From Rhodocyclaceae bacterium (GTDB lineage Bacteria; Pseudomonadota; Gammaproteobacteria; Burkholderiales; Rhodocyclaceae): a stretch of 64,000 nucleotides of DNA. The stretch lies in the NCBI GenBank assembly GCA_004379165.1, contig NKXK01000024.1:1-64000 (forward strand). The letters run 5' to 3'. Made by a program: the position numbers and the translations under genes. This document shows, one piece after another, positions 1 to 8,603 of the stretch. Each line of letters begins with the position of its first letter. Position 1 is the stretch's first letter. The notes below the pieces were generated by a model. The model saw only the letters and a program-made list of their open reading frames with translations. It ran no database searches and was not told the DNA's origin.

Positions 1-776
1 AGTTGCGCCTGTCGAAGAACGTCAAGCGCCACATCGAGCGCCTGTTTCGCGTCGCGGGCTGGAGCGATGCCGGTCAGGGCTGGGAAGGCATCGACAGCAC
101 GCTGACGCTCACCGGCTGGGAGGCCAAGCGCCGTGTGGTGGTGTTACGCCGCCCTTTGCAGGGCGAGATGCTCGTCGCCCAGGAGGATAACGGTCAGCAA
201 TTGCTCGGCTTCATCGAGGCGGATCGCAAGGCAGGCAAGCGGATCACCGGCTACGAGTACGCCGTATTGGTCACCAACCTCAAGCATGAAATCCTCTCGC
301 TCGGCCAACTCTACCGCGACCGGGCGGATGCTGAGAATGTCTTTGATGAACTGAAAAACCAATGGGGCTGGGGCGGCTTCACCACGCACGACTTGCATCG
401 CTGTCAGCTGTCGGCGCGTGCTGTGGCGCTGATTTACAACTGGTGGAGTCTATTCGTCCGCCTGGCCAACCCCGAAGCCCGGCTCGAGGCCATGACCAGC
501 CGGCCTTGGCTGATGTCCTCCGTCGGCCGCCGCACTGAGCATGCTGGACAGACGACGATCACGCTGACCGGCCAGCATGCCTACTTCGACAAAGCCCGGC
601 AGGTGCTCATGTGCGTCTCCAGCCAGCTTCAAACCTGGCTGAAAGAGGCTGCGGAGCAGTTGGCCGCCACTTCGGTATGGCTCCTCTGTTGCGAGCATCT
701 CAAGCGCACCATCGCGGCCATCGGACCACCGAAAACCCTCCGCTTGCAAACAGATCATGCAAACGGTATCGGGTAA
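1..776 (+). CDS. IS1380 family transposase, C-terminal part
   Basis: Transposase that cuts and rejoins the ends of its insertion sequence. The visible 257 residues carry the C-terminal signature of IS1380/DDE enzymes: [19 protein letters not shown], followed by GGFTTHDL and a YNWW segment, where the Glu of ENVFDELK would be the last catalytic acid. The frame is open at the window edge, so the N-terminal half and the first two catalytic Asp residues lie outside. No frameshift is visible in this part. It sits directly upstream of dps in the same direction, so read-through into dps is possible. Confidence 0.85.
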   Translation, partial: LRLSKNVKRHIERLFRVAGWSDAGQGWEGIDSTLTLTGWEAKRRVVVLRRPLQGEMLVAQEDNGQQLLGFIEADRKAGKRITGYEYAVLVTNLKHEILSLGQLYRDRADAENVFDELKNQWGWGGFTTHDLHRCQLSARAVALIYNWWSLFVRLANPEARLEAMTSRPWLMSSVGRRTEHAGQTTITLTGQHAYFDKARQVLMCVSSQLQTWLKEAAEQLAATSVWLLCCEHLKRTIAAIGPPKTLRLQTDHANGIG

Positions 777-790
777 CTGCGGTTTTTAGG
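1..790 (+). mobile_element. Right end of an IS1380-type insertion sequence (left part outside the window)
   Basis: The transposase reading frame runs in from the left edge and stops at 776. The short stretch after it, ending in CTGCGGTTTTTAGG near 790, reads like a terminal inverted repeat, but the left end is not visible, so the exact boundary is inferred. If the boundary is right, the element ends about three bases before the dps start codon. Confidence 0.55.
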
Positions 791-793
791 ATC

Positions 794-1258
794 ATGGATA
801 TTGGCATCAGCAAAAAAGACCGCGAAAAAATCGCCGATGGACTATCGCACCTCCTTGCCGACTCCTTCACGCTTTACCTGAAAACCCACAACTTCCACTG
901 GAACGTCACCGGGCCGATGTTTAATACGCTGCACGTGATGTTCATGGACCAATACACGGAGCTGTGGAATGCGCTCGACCTCATCGCCGAGCGGATTCGG
1001 GCGCTGGGCGTCGCTGCCCCCGGCACTTATCGTGAATTCGCCAAGCTCACCGTCATTAAGGAAAGCGAAGGCAAGGTCAGTGCTGAAGAGATGATCAAAC
1101 AACTGGTCGCCGGCCAGGAAGCGGTGTCCAAAACTGCCCGCAGCATCTTTGCGATCGTGGACAAGGCGGGCGACGAACCGACCGCTGACCTGCTGACGCA
1201 ACGCATGCAGATCCACGAGAAAAATGCCTGGATGTTGCGCAGCCTGCTGGAAAACTAG
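794..1258 (+). CDS. dps: Dps-type ferritin-like DNA-binding/iron-storage protein
   Basis: Dodecameric mini-ferritin that oxidises Fe(II) with peroxide, stores iron and protects DNA. The 154-residue product has the Dps ferroxidase signature: [13 protein letters not shown] near residue 30, then [21 protein letters not shown]. The ATG at 794 gives the familiar MDIGIS start. The upstream codons in frame belong to the end of the insertion sequence, so a few native N-terminal residues and the native promoter and ribosome site may have been replaced. No strong Shine-Dalgarno is seen, only AGGATC directly before ATG. An intrinsic terminator follows at 1287-1313. Confidence 0.93.
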   Translation: MDIGISKKDREKIADGLSHLLADSFTLYLKTHNFHWNVTGPMFNTLHVMFMDQYTELWNALDLIAERIRALGVAAPGTYREFAKLTVIKESEGKVSAEEMIKQLVAGQEAVSKTARSIFAIVDKAGDEPTADLLTQRMQIHEKNAWMLRSLLEN

Positions 1259-1286
1259 GCCCGAAGCAAAACCACCGACGGAAAAG

Positions 1287-1313
1287 AAAAACCCGCATTT
1301 TTGCGGGTTTTTC
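1287..1313 (+). terminator. Intrinsic terminator after dps
   Basis: Perfect stem AAAACCCGCA / TGCGGGTTTT with a tiny T loop and a T-run, 28 bases after the dps stop. The symmetric A- and T-runs suggest it can also serve the convergent TRAP gene. Repeat copy 1 begins inside it. Confidence 0.85.
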
Positions 1314-1329
1314 GTGTTGACCGTAGCCC
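1296..1329 (+). repeat. 34-bp uptake-like repeat, copy 1
   Basis: T-tract block followed by core GTTGACCGTAGC. It lies between the convergent 3' ends of dps and the TRAP gene and shares bases with the dps terminator. Confidence 0.7.
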
Positions 1330-1342
1330 GCGATGCGGGCTC
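1323..1342 (-). terminator. Small GC hairpin after the TRAP binding protein gene
   Basis: AGCCCGC / GCGGGCT with a 3-base loop lies just past the stop codon of the minus-strand TRAP gene. It has no T-run of its own, but the dps terminator follows immediately. Confidence 0.4.
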
Positions 1343-1350
1343 CGACGTGC

Positions 1351-2439
1351 TTACTTGCCAGTCTGCAGGAAGCCATCCATGCGCCGCTCGGCCAGACTGA
1401 ACCACGCCGACTGGGTACGACGGTACTTGTCGTACTCGGTGTAGATCTTCTTGAACTCCGGATTCTTGCCTGCCTCGTCGGCATACAGATCCTGAGCGGC
1501 CTTGGCGGTCGCCTTGAGAATCTCGGACGAGAACTCGCGCACCTTGACGCCAGCCTGCATCAGCTTGGCCAGCGCTGCCGGGTTCTTGTGGTCGTATTCG
1601 GCCATCATCGTCACGTTGGCTTCGTATGCAGCGGCCTGGAAGGCTTCCTGATATTCCTTCGGCAGCTTGTCCCATTCCTTCTTGTTGACGAAGAAGTGAA
1701 TGACGGGGCCCGGCTCCCACCAACCCGGGTAGTAGTAGTTCTTGGCAACCTTGAAGAAGCCCAGCTTTTCGTCGTCGTACGGACCGACCCACTCGGCGGC
1801 ATCGATGGTGCCCTTTTCCAGTGCCGGGTAGATGTCGCCACCGGCGATCTGCTGCGGCACAACGCCGAGTGCGGAGAAGACAGTGCCGCCGAGACCGGCG
1901 ATACGCATCTTGATGCCCTTGAGGTCAGCCACGGTCTTCACTTCCTTGCGCCACCAGCCGCCCATCTGGGTACCGGTATTGCCGCCGGCAAAGGAGACGA
2001 CGTTGTAGTTGGCATAGAAGTCATCCAGCAGCTTCTGGCCGCCACCGTAGTAGATCCAGGCGTTCATCTGGCGGGCAGTCATGCCGAACGGCACCGAGGT
2101 ACCGAAGCCGAAGGTCTTGTCCTTGCCGACATAGTAGTAAGAGCAGGTGTGGCAGACTTCGACGGTACCTTGCTGCACGGCGTCCAGCGCCTGCAGGCCA
2201 GGAACGATTTCGCCGCCCGGGAAAACGCGAATGTCGAACTTGCCGCCGGTCATCGCACGCAGGCGGTTGGCCAGCACGTCGGCACCGCCGTAAATGGTGT
2301 CCAGGCTCTTCGGGAAGCTGGATGTCAGACGCCATTTGATATTCGGCAGGGTCTGGGCGATTGCCGGCGCGGCCAGCGTGGTTGCGGCACCGGCAGCGGC
2401 ACCGACAGATGCTTTTTTCAGAAAATCACGACGTTGCAT
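1351..2439 (-). CDS. TRAP transporter substrate-binding protein, DctP/TakP-like
   Basis: Periplasmic binding protein of a tripartite (TRAP) transporter, probably for a 2-oxo or carboxylic acid. The 362-residue product begins MQRRDFLKKASVG, a twin-arginine signal, with cleavage expected after APAIAQ. The mature part has DctP-family stretches such as ADLKGIKMRIAGLGG and AAEWVGPYDDEKLGF, as in the TakP 2-oxoacid binders. The start at 2439 is chosen over an upstream in-frame ATG because GGAGGAGACAAC precedes it directly. No membrane subunits (DctQ/DctM) are nearby, so it is an orphan here and its partner must be encoded elsewhere. Confidence 0.88.
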   Translation of the reverse strand: MQRRDFLKKASVGAAAGAATTLAAPAIAQTLPNIKWRLTSSFPKSLDTIYGGADVLANRLRAMTGGKFDIRVFPGGEIVPGLQALDAVQQGTVEVCHTCSYYYVGKDKTFGFGTSVPFGMTARQMNAWIYYGGGQKLLDDFYANYNVVSFAGGNTGTQMGGWWRKEVKTVADLKGIKMRIAGLGGTVFSALGVVPQQIAGGDIYPALEKGTIDAAEWVGPYDDEKLGFFKVAKNYYYPGWWEPGPVIHFFVNKKEWDKLPKEYQEAFQAAAYEANVTMMAEYDHKNPAALAKLMQAGVKVREFSSEILKATAKAAQDLYADEAGKNPEFKKIYTEYDKYRRTQSAWFSLAERRMDGFLQTGK

Positions 2440-2535
2440 GTTGTCTCCTCCAAGGGGGTAAGTCACGTCAAGCCTGATGGCTGCATCCATTCTTCCCCAT
2501 CCGCAAAAATTTTGCGAGTGGTGGAAAACCCTAAT

Positions 2536-3879
2536 TCAGTCGCCGGCAACGGTCATCCGCTCGATGAGGATGGAGCCGGTCTGTTTCGAACCGCGGACCT
2601 GGACATCGTTGCCGACCGCAACCACGCCCGCCAGCATCTGCCGCAGGTTGCCGGCAATAGTGATTTCCTCGACCGGGTGGGCGATCACGCCATTTTCGAC
2701 CCAGTAGCCGGCAGCGCCGCGTGAGTAGTCACCAGTGACGTAATTGATGCCGTGGCCGAGCAGCTCGGTGACCAACAGGCCACGATTCATCTTGCGCAGC
2801 AGGCCGGCGAAATCGAGTTCGCCCGGTTCGATGATCAGGTTGTGGCTGCCGCCAGCATTCGCCGTCGTCTGCATCCCCAACTTGCGCGCCGTGTAGGTAC
2901 TGAGGAAATAGCCCTGCAGGATGCCGTCGCGAACGACATCGCGATCCTTGGTCGCCACGCCGTCGCTGTCGAAGGAGGCACTGCCCAGCCCGCAGGGAAT
3001 ATGCGGCCGCTCGGCGATCTGCACGAAGGACGGCATGACCGGCTTGCCGAGATGATCCAGAAGGAAAGACGCCTTGCGATAGAGCGCCCCGCCGCTGGCG
3101 GCATGGACCAGACTTCCCAACAGCCCGCCGGCCAGTGGCGCCTCGAAGAGCACCGGAAACTCCCCGGTCTTCACCTTGTGCCCGCCCAAGCGCGCCACGG
3201 CACGCTCGGCGGCAATCCGCCCGACCTGCTCGGCGGCATCAAGCCGCGCCGCGTTGCGGTGCGTGGTATACCAGTCGTCGCGCTGCATCGCATCCTGCTC
3301 GCCGGCGATCACCGAGCAGGAGATGTAATGGCGTGAGGTCGGATACCCCCCCATGAAACCGTGGCTGTTGGCCGAGACAAAATGCGCCTGCTGCGTCGAG
3401 ATCGACGCCCCTTCCGAATTCGACACCTGCGGGCTGGCGTCAAAGGCCGCCTGCTCACAGCGACGTGCTGTCTCGATCGCCTCCTCGACGCTGAGCGCCC
3501 AAGGATGATAGAGATCAAGGTCTGGGCAGTCCTTCGCCATCAGCGCCGCGTCGGCGAGGCCGGCGCAGTCGTCTTCTGCGGTAAAACGGGCGATATTGAG
3601 CGCCGCCTCGACCGTATCGCGCAATGCCTGCGCCGAAAAGTCGGAGGTACTGGCGTAACCCTTGCGCTGGCCGGCATAGACGGTGATGCCGATGCCTTTG
3701 TCGCGGTTGTACTCGATGGTTTCCACCTCGTCGCAACGCACCGTCACCGACTGACCGAAGCCCTCAGAAACATCGACCTCGCACGCGCTCGCCCCCTTGC
3801 TGGCAGCGTGTTTGAGGACATCGGCGGCAAACTGCTGGAGCGTGGCGAAGGGATAGGAGAAGGCGGTGGATTCGGACAT
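2536..3879 (-). CDS. pmbA: Metalloprotease subunit PmbA/TldE
   Basis: Partner of TldD in a peptidase that matures modified peptides and degrades unfolded ones. The 447-residue length is normal for the family. Typical stretches are YNRDKGIGITVYAGQRKGYAS in the N-terminal third, then LFEAPLAGGLLGSL and TELLGHGINYVTGDYSRGA, ending with a GSILIERMTVAGD tail. TldE lacks the zinc site of TldD, and no HExxH is visible, which favours PmbA over TldD. It is divergent from darP, which matches the common pmbA-darP (yjgA) neighbourhood of proteobacteria. Confidence 0.95.
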   Translation of the reverse strand: MSESTAFSYPFATLQQFAADVLKHAASKGASACEVDVSEGFGQSVTVRCDEVETIEYNRDKGIGITVYAGQRKGYASTSDFSAQALRDTVEAALNIARFTAEDDCAGLADAALMAKDCPDLDLYHPWALSVEEAIETARRCEQAAFDASPQVSNSEGASISTQQAHFVSANSHGFMGGYPTSRHYISCSVIAGEQDAMQRDDWYTTHRNAARLDAAEQVGRIAAERAVARLGGHKVKTGEFPVLFEAPLAGGLLGSLVHAASGGALYRKASFLLDHLGKPVMPSFVQIAERPHIPCGLGSASFDSDGVATKDRDVVRDGILQGYFLSTYTARKLGMQTTANAGGSHNLIIEPGELDFAGLLRKMNRGLLVTELLGHGINYVTGDYSRGAAGYWVENGVIAHPVEEITIAGNLRQMLAGVVAVGNDVQVRGSKQTGSILIERMTVAGD

Positions 3880-3967
3880 GGAAGGGGCATGAAGACGGGA
3901 AAATCGCTATCATAGCAGCCCACCCTTACTCCCTGAGCCTGCCGCAGCCCGCGGACGGATACCACCG

Positions 3968-4492
3968 ATGCAAGAAGAAGATTTCACCGAAGATACCGGC
4001 CGCCCCTCGAAAACCAAGCAGAAAGAGGCGATGCACGAATTGCGCGACCTCGGCGCCGAACTGGTCGAGCTCTCGGTCGGCCAACTCAAGCGGATCAATC
4101 TGCCGGAAAACATCTTCGACGCCGTGCGCGAATGCCAGAAGATCACCGCCCACGGTGCCCGCCGCCGGCAGATCCAGTACCTCGGCAAGCTGATGCGCTC
4201 GATCGATGACGAACCCATCCGCGCCGGCCTCGCGCTGCTGCGCGGCGAATCCTCGGCCGAAACCGCCCGCCTGCACCGACTTGAACGCCTGCGCGTCAAG
4301 CTGCTGGAGGACGAAAGCACGCTCTCCGACATCGCCGCCCTGTGGCCGTCGGTCGACCTCCAGCACCTGCGCCAGTTGCGCCGCAACGCGCTCAAGGAAC
4401 AGGAACAGAACAAGCCGCCGAAAAACTTCCGCGCCATCTTCCAGGTGCTTCAGGAACTCGACAAGGAAGGAAACCAGCATGTCGCAGAATGA
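3968..4492 (+). CDS. darP: Ribosome-associated protein DarP (YjgA, DUF615)
   Basis: Small basic/acidic helical protein that binds the 50S subunit late in ribosome assembly. The 174-residue product starts with an acidic MQEEDFTEDTGRPSKTKQK tail and continues with helical stretches (RRQIQYLGKLMRSID; LRQLRRNALKEQ) usual in YjgA. It lies divergent from pmbA, its usual neighbour. Its last 14 bases overlap the start of mogA, so the two genes are probably translationally coupled. Confidence 0.93.
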   Translation: MQEEDFTEDTGRPSKTKQKEAMHELRDLGAELVELSVGQLKRINLPENIFDAVRECQKITAHGARRRQIQYLGKLMRSIDDEPIRAGLALLRGESSAETARLHRLERLRVKLLEDESTLSDIAALWPSVDLQHLRQLRRNALKEQEQNKPPKNFRAIFQVLQELDKEGNQHVAE

Positions 4493-5075
4493 AACCCTGG
4501 TTGTCGGCCTGGTCTCGATCAGCGACCGCGCCTCGAGCGGCGTCTATGAAGACAAAGGCATCCCCGCGCTACAGGACTGGCTGTGCACCGCGCTGACCAC
4601 GCCCTGGCGCGCCGAAACCCGCCTCATCGCCGATGACCAGCCGAGCATCGAAGCGACGCTCAAGGAACTGGTCGATCAGGCTGGATGCCATCTGGTTCTG
4701 ACCACCGGCGGCACCGGCCCGGCACTGCGCGACGTCACACCGGAAGCCACACTGGCCGTCGCGGACAAGGAAATGCCGGGCTTCGGTGAAGAAATGCGCC
4801 GCATCAGCCTGAATTTCGTGCCGACCGCCATCCTCTCGCGGCAGGTCGCGGTGATCCGCAAGCAATGCCTGATCATCAACCTGCCCGGCCAGCCGAAGTC
4901 GATCAAGGAAACGCTGGAAGGCGTCCGCGACGCTGACGGCAATGTCACTCACGTCGGCATCTTCGCTGCCGTGCCCTACTGCATCGACCTCATCGGCGGT
5001 CCGTACGCCGAAACCGACGATGCGGTAATCAAGGTCTTCCGCCCGAAAACAGCCCTGCGTCCGAAGCAGGGCTGA
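4479..5075 (+). CDS. mogA: Molybdopterin adenylyltransferase MogA
   Basis: Adenylates molybdopterin before molybdenum insertion in molybdenum-cofactor synthesis. The 198-residue protein shows the MoaB/Mog fold signature LVLTTGGTGPALRDVTPEAT, followed by PGFGEEMRR and INLPGQPKSIKETLEG. The start ATG at 4479 has AAGGAAGG a few bases upstream and overlaps the end of darP. The long MogA-type C-terminus (DLIGGPYAETDDAVIKVFRP) separates it from the shorter MoaB. No other cofactor genes are in the window. Confidence 0.95.
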   Translation: MSQNETLVVGLVSISDRASSGVYEDKGIPALQDWLCTALTTPWRAETRLIADDQPSIEATLKELVDQAGCHLVLTTGGTGPALRDVTPEATLAVADKEMPGFGEEMRRISLNFVPTAILSRQVAVIRKQCLIINLPGQPKSIKETLEGVRDADGNVTHVGIFAAVPYCIDLIGGPYAETDDAVIKVFRPKTALRPKQG

Positions 5076-5094
5076 GCGAGACTGAGCCGGGGGC

Positions 5095-6684
5095 TCAGCC
5101 GATCACGGACAGGCGGTAGCGCGCCAGTTCGTAGTCCGCAGTCCGTTCGAGCAGCGCGACGGGTGCCAGAGCATGGCGGCGTCCATCGCGGGTGAATTCC
5201 AGGTTTTCACGCAGATCGAAGGTTGCCGGTGGCAGGACCACCAGTGTCTCGCCCGAGGGCTGCGGGTCCAGCACCAGCAGTGCGGGAATACCGGCGACCG
5301 CGGCGTAGCTGGAAGCACTACGAACATGGGCCTCGACCGAGACAACCTGACGCGCCAGCGCCTCGATACCGACCCGGGCTTCGTTTCCTGTCGTCCGGTG
5401 ATAGCGGCGGACAATGCCGAGCAGCCAGTTTTCGCCGCCGTCGGGCTGCACTGCCAGTAGCGCGCCCACCTTCAGCCAGTCTGCCGGCAGGTTGGGTACC
5501 ACGGCGCCAAAGCCACCGCGGCTGACGTTTTCAACCACCCAGCTTTCCATATGCAGACCGGCGGGCCGACCGCCGAATTCGCCGGAGAAGGCGACAAAGG
5601 CATTGACCAAGCCGTTGAGCACCGACATCCGGTGCTTGACACGGTGGCGGTCGTGCTTGCGCTGGGGCGGGATGGGCGCCAGATAGAGCGCCAGATGTTG
5701 CAGGACTGGCAACAGCACCTTGGTCTGAAACTGAGCGCCGAGGTTGATCTCGGCGGGCAGGTCGTCGCCGCGCGACAGCGAGTCGAGCAGGGCGCGGATT
5801 TCGGCATGCGCCGGGCCGGGCTTGAAGAAGCGCTGGCTGGGAGACACCTGGACCGGCTTGCGCGCAAGACGCAGCGGCGGCTGGGCAAGTTGCAGGTCGA
5901 GCCAGTAAACGCTGTCGTGCAAGGCGTCTGCGGTGAACACGAAATTGGGCAAAAAATGGGCAATGAGGTGCTCGGCGATGTCGATCTCGAAGGGCAACAG
6001 GCCGTCCATCGACGCCGCCTGGAAGACCACCAGCTTCTGGAATTCCTGCGTCGGTGAGGTCACCCCCAGCGCGCCGCCGAGCGAGACCGACTTGGTCGCC
6101 ACACCGGCGGTCTCCGCCTGCTGCACAACCTTGCCGATGCGTCCCCAGAGATCGGCCGGCGTCGGGCCGTAATGAAATTGTTCCCATTTCTGGATGGCGC
6201 CATAGGCCGCGAGCAGGCGGGCATACAGCGCGGGTTGCAGCGGCTTCAGCGCTTCGGCGGGCTTCCCGGGCTCGCTCATGCCGATAACGCACCGCTCGTA
6301 GGCGGCGGCCAGCAGCGTCCAGAACCCTTGATTGATCGCCCACAGGCGCTTTTCATCAGGCTTGTTCAGGCGCGGCGTGTGCAGGTATTCTCGAGCGAGG
6401 CGGCGCAATGAGGGGTACGCCGCTTCCTCAAGTTGGCGCACGGCGTCGTAAAGACGATCGACCGGGAACTCGCTGACCGAGGGCAGGGACTCCAGCCAGC
6501 CGGCTATTTCATCCAGCGCCTTGAAGGCATTGTCTTTGGGCAAAGCATCGAGGGTCTGCTTCAACTCACGCGGATTGGCCAGTGGATGATCGATTTTTTG
6601 CCCAAACAGACCACCTAGCCCCTTCATTTTGTCCAGCAAGACGCTCTCCCAAGATATGTTCTTGCGTAGTTTAGCGAATGGCAC
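5095..6684 (-). CDS. PilZ-like domain protein of unknown function
   Basis: A 529-residue cytoplasmic protein with no signal peptide or membrane segment. The C-terminal third resembles a c-di-GMP-binding PilZ domain: an RxxxR stretch (RKHDRHR) and, about 60 residues later, ENVSRGGFGA, which fits the [D/N]xSxxG motif. The N-terminal two thirds are helical and unfamiliar to me. The annotated start is GTG at 6684, and an internal ATG (MKGLGGLFG) is possible. Its 3' end faces mogA and its 5' end faces thyA. The role is probably that of a c-di-GMP effector, but no target can be named. Confidence 0.6.
   Translation of the reverse strand: MPFAKLRKNISWESVLLDKMKGLGGLFGQKIDHPLANPRELKQTLDALPKDNAFKALDEIAGWLESLPSVSEFPVDRLYDAVRQLEEAAYPSLRRLAREYLHTPRLNKPDEKRLWAINQGFWTLLAAAYERCVIGMSEPGKPAEALKPLQPALYARLLAAYGAIQKWEQFHYGPTPADLWGRIGKVVQQAETAGVATKSVSLGGALGVTSPTQEFQKLVVFQAASMDGLLPFEIDIAEHLIAHFLPNFVFTADALHDSVYWLDLQLAQPPLRLARKPVQVSPSQRFFKPGPAHAEIRALLDSLSRGDDLPAEINLGAQFQTKVLLPVLQHLALYLAPIPPQRKHDRHRVKHRMSVLNGLVNAFVAFSGEFGGRPAGLHMESWVVENVSRGGFGAVVPNLPADWLKVGALLAVQPDGGENWLLGIVRRYHRTTGNEARVGIEALARQVVSVEAHVRSASSYAAVAGIPALLVLDPQPSGETLVVLPPATFDLRENLEFTRDGRRHALAPVALLERTADYELARYRLSVIG
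5925..5958 (-). repeat. 34-bp uptake-like repeat, copy 2
   Basis: Core GTTCACCGCAGACG after block CATTTTTTGCCCAATTTCGT. It lies in the sense direction inside the PilZ-like gene and encodes the NFVFTAD segment. Confidence 0.7.
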
Positions 6685-6755
6685 CGCTTCTTGGCAGCTA
6701 ATATTTCACCCAAGGTTAAAGTTAAAATAGAGATTTCCCCGATCGACTCCAGACC

Positions 6756-7550
6756 ATGCAGCCCTACCTTGACCTGATGCGCCACGTGCTGGAAAACGGT
6801 GCCGACAAAAGCGACCGTACCGGCACCGGTACCCGTTCCGTTTTTGGCTGGCAGATGCGCTTCGACCTGGCGAAAGGCTTCCCGGCGCTGACGACGAAGA
6901 AGTTGCATCTCAAGTCGATCATCCACGAACTGCTGTGGTTTTTGCGGGGTGACACCAATATCAGCTATCTGCAGGAAAACGGCGTCAAGATCTGGGACGA
7001 ATGGGCCGACGAGCACGGCGACCTCGGCCCGGTTTACGGCAAGCAATGGCGCCGCTGGGAAACGCCGGATGGCCGCGTCATCGACCAGATCACGCAACTG
7101 GTGCACAGCCTGAAGCACAACCCGGACTCACGCCGCCATATCGTTTCGGCCTGGAATCCGGGCGATGTCGACAACATGGCCCTGCCGCCCTGCCACTGCC
7201 TGTTCCAGTTCTACATCGCCAACGGCAAGCTCTCTTGCCAGCTATACCAGCGCAGCGCCGACATTTTCCTCGGCGTGCCCTTCAACATCGCCAGCTATGC
7301 ACTGCTAACGATGATGCTGGCGCAGGTCTGCGGCTACCAGCCGGGTGAGTTTGTGCACACTTTCGGCGACGCGCACCTCTACACCAACCATTTCGAGCAG
7401 GCGCGCCTGCAATTGAGCCGCGAGCCACGGCCGCTGCCGACGATGTGGATCAACCCCGAGGTTACCGACATTTTCGCTTTCAAGTTCGAAGACTTCCGCC
7501 TCGACGGCTACGACCCGCACCCGCACATCCCCGCGCCGGTCGCGGTGTAA
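6756..7550 (+). CDS. thyA: Thymidylate synthase
   Basis: Converts dUMP and methylene-tetrahydrofolate to dTMP and dihydrofolate. The 264-residue length equals E. coli ThyA, and the nucleophile is Cys146 in [10 protein letters not shown], the same number as in E. coli. Also visible are the folate/dUMP residues of SDRTGTGT near the start and [18 protein letters not shown]. Its dihydrofolate product is recycled by FolA, whose gene is usually adjacent; here folA lies 13.6 kb away at the far end of the glycogen cluster. glk follows after two bases. Confidence 0.98.
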   Translation: MQPYLDLMRHVLENGADKSDRTGTGTRSVFGWQMRFDLAKGFPALTTKKLHLKSIIHELLWFLRGDTNISYLQENGVKIWDEWADEHGDLGPVYGKQWRRWETPDGRVIDQITQLVHSLKHNPDSRRHIVSAWNPGDVDNMALPPCHCLFQFYIANGKLSCQLYQRSADIFLGVPFNIASYALLTMMLAQVCGYQPGEFVHTFGDAHLYTNHFEQARLQLSREPRPLPTMWINPEVTDIFAFKFEDFRLDGYDPHPHIPAPVAV

Positions 7551-7552
7551 GC

Positions 7553-8506
7553 ATGATCCTCGGCGGCGATCTCGGCGGCACCAAGACCCTGCTGGCGCTC
7601 GCTGAAATCGTCGATGGCTGCCCACGCATCGTCCGCAGCCAGCGCTATGCGAGTACCGACTTTACTGGCAGCGATGGCTTCGACGCCGTGCTCGCCGATT
7701 TTCTCGACGGCGCACCGCCGCTGACCGCTGCCGCCTTCGGCGTCGCCGGCCCGACCGATGGCCGGACGGCGCAACTCACCTACCTGCCTTGGCAACTGGA
7801 TGCCAGCGAACTCGCCCGCCGGTTCGGATTTGGCCAGGTCACGCTGCTCAACGATTTCGCCGCGGCCGCCCACGGGCTGGCCGCCATCGACGCCGGCGAC
7901 CTGCGCTGTCTGCATGCCGGCCAGCCACAAGCGCAGGCACCGAAGGTCATCATCGGCGCCGGCACTGGACTCGGTGTCGCCGGCCTGCTCCACGATGCCG
8001 GTGGCGACCGTGTGGTTGCCGGCGAAGGCGGCCATCTCGGCTTTGCGCCGCAGACACCGGAACAGGGCGAACTGTGGCGCAACCTGCTGGCCGCACACGG
8101 CCGCGTCACGACCGAGGATGTCGTTTCCGGCCCCGGGCTGATGCGAATTTTTGCCCATTTTTCCGGTTTACCGCAGCAGTCGCTGGCGAACCTGCCGTCA
8201 CCGGCGGAAATCGCCGCCCGTGCCATCGATGGCAGTAGCCCTGAAGCCGCGGCAACGCTGCAACTCTGGCTGAGCTGCTACGGCGCCTTTGCCGGCGATC
8301 TCGCCCTGCACTGGCTGGCGCGGGGTGGCGTTTTCCTCGCCGGCGGCATCCTCGCCAAGCTGTTGCCAGCCATCGACCCGACACCGCTGATCGACGCCTT
8401 TCTCGCCAAGCGCGAACATGGTGCGCTAGTGCAAAGCATGCCGCTGCACGTCGTCACTGCCGAGGATCTCGGCCTGCGTGGCGCACTCGTCTGCGCTGCC
8501 CGTTAA
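7553..8506 (+). CDS. glk: Glucokinase
   Basis: Phosphorylates glucose with ATP, feeding glucose 6-phosphate to glycolysis or glycogen synthesis. The 317-residue product has the Glk-family phosphate loop GGDLGGTKT at residues 4-12, LNDFAAAAHGL, IGAGTGLGVAGL and GEGGHLGFAP. The start ATG at 7553 is only two bases after the thyA stop, so the genes are probably co-transcribed. Repeat copy 3 encodes the GLPQQ loop. The gene is convergent with glgB. Confidence 0.93.
   Translation: MILGGDLGGTKTLLALAEIVDGCPRIVRSQRYASTDFTGSDGFDAVLADFLDGAPPLTAAAFGVAGPTDGRTAQLTYLPWQLDASELARRFGFGQVTLLNDFAAAAHGLAAIDAGDLRCLHAGQPQAQAPKVIIGAGTGLGVAGLLHDAGGDRVVAGEGGHLGFAPQTPEQGELWRNLLAAHGRVTTEDVVSGPGLMRIFAHFSGLPQQSLANLPSPAEIAARAIDGSSPEAAATLQLWLSCYGAFAGDLALHWLARGGVFLAGGILAKLLPAIDPTPLIDAFLAKREHGALVQSMPLHVVTAEDLGLRGALVCAAR
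8146..8179 (+). repeat. 34-bp uptake-like repeat, copy 3
   Basis: Block AATTTTTGCCCATTTTTCCG, core GTTTACCGCAGCAG. Inside glk in the sense direction, read as GLPQQ. Confidence 0.75.
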
Positions 8507-8565
8507 CACCCCGGCAGCGCCTCGCTGTCAGCGCCCTTGCACTCTATGCTAACGGGAGTACGGTT

Positions 8566-8599
8566 GATTTTCAGCGGTTATTCGGGTTCACCGTAGCAG
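8566..8599 (+). repeat. 34-bp uptake-like repeat, copy 4
   Basis: Block GATTTTCAGCGGTTATTCGG, core GTTCACCGTAGCAG. It sits between the convergent 3' ends of glk and glgB, five bases short of the glgB stop. Confidence 0.75.
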
Positions 8600-8603
8600 A
8601 CGA

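Noticed and set aside
3565..3600. TTTTACCGCAGAAG in pmbA resembling the repeat core
   Set aside because: It lacks the 20-bp T-tract block and is explained by the conserved ALNIARFTAED protein segment.
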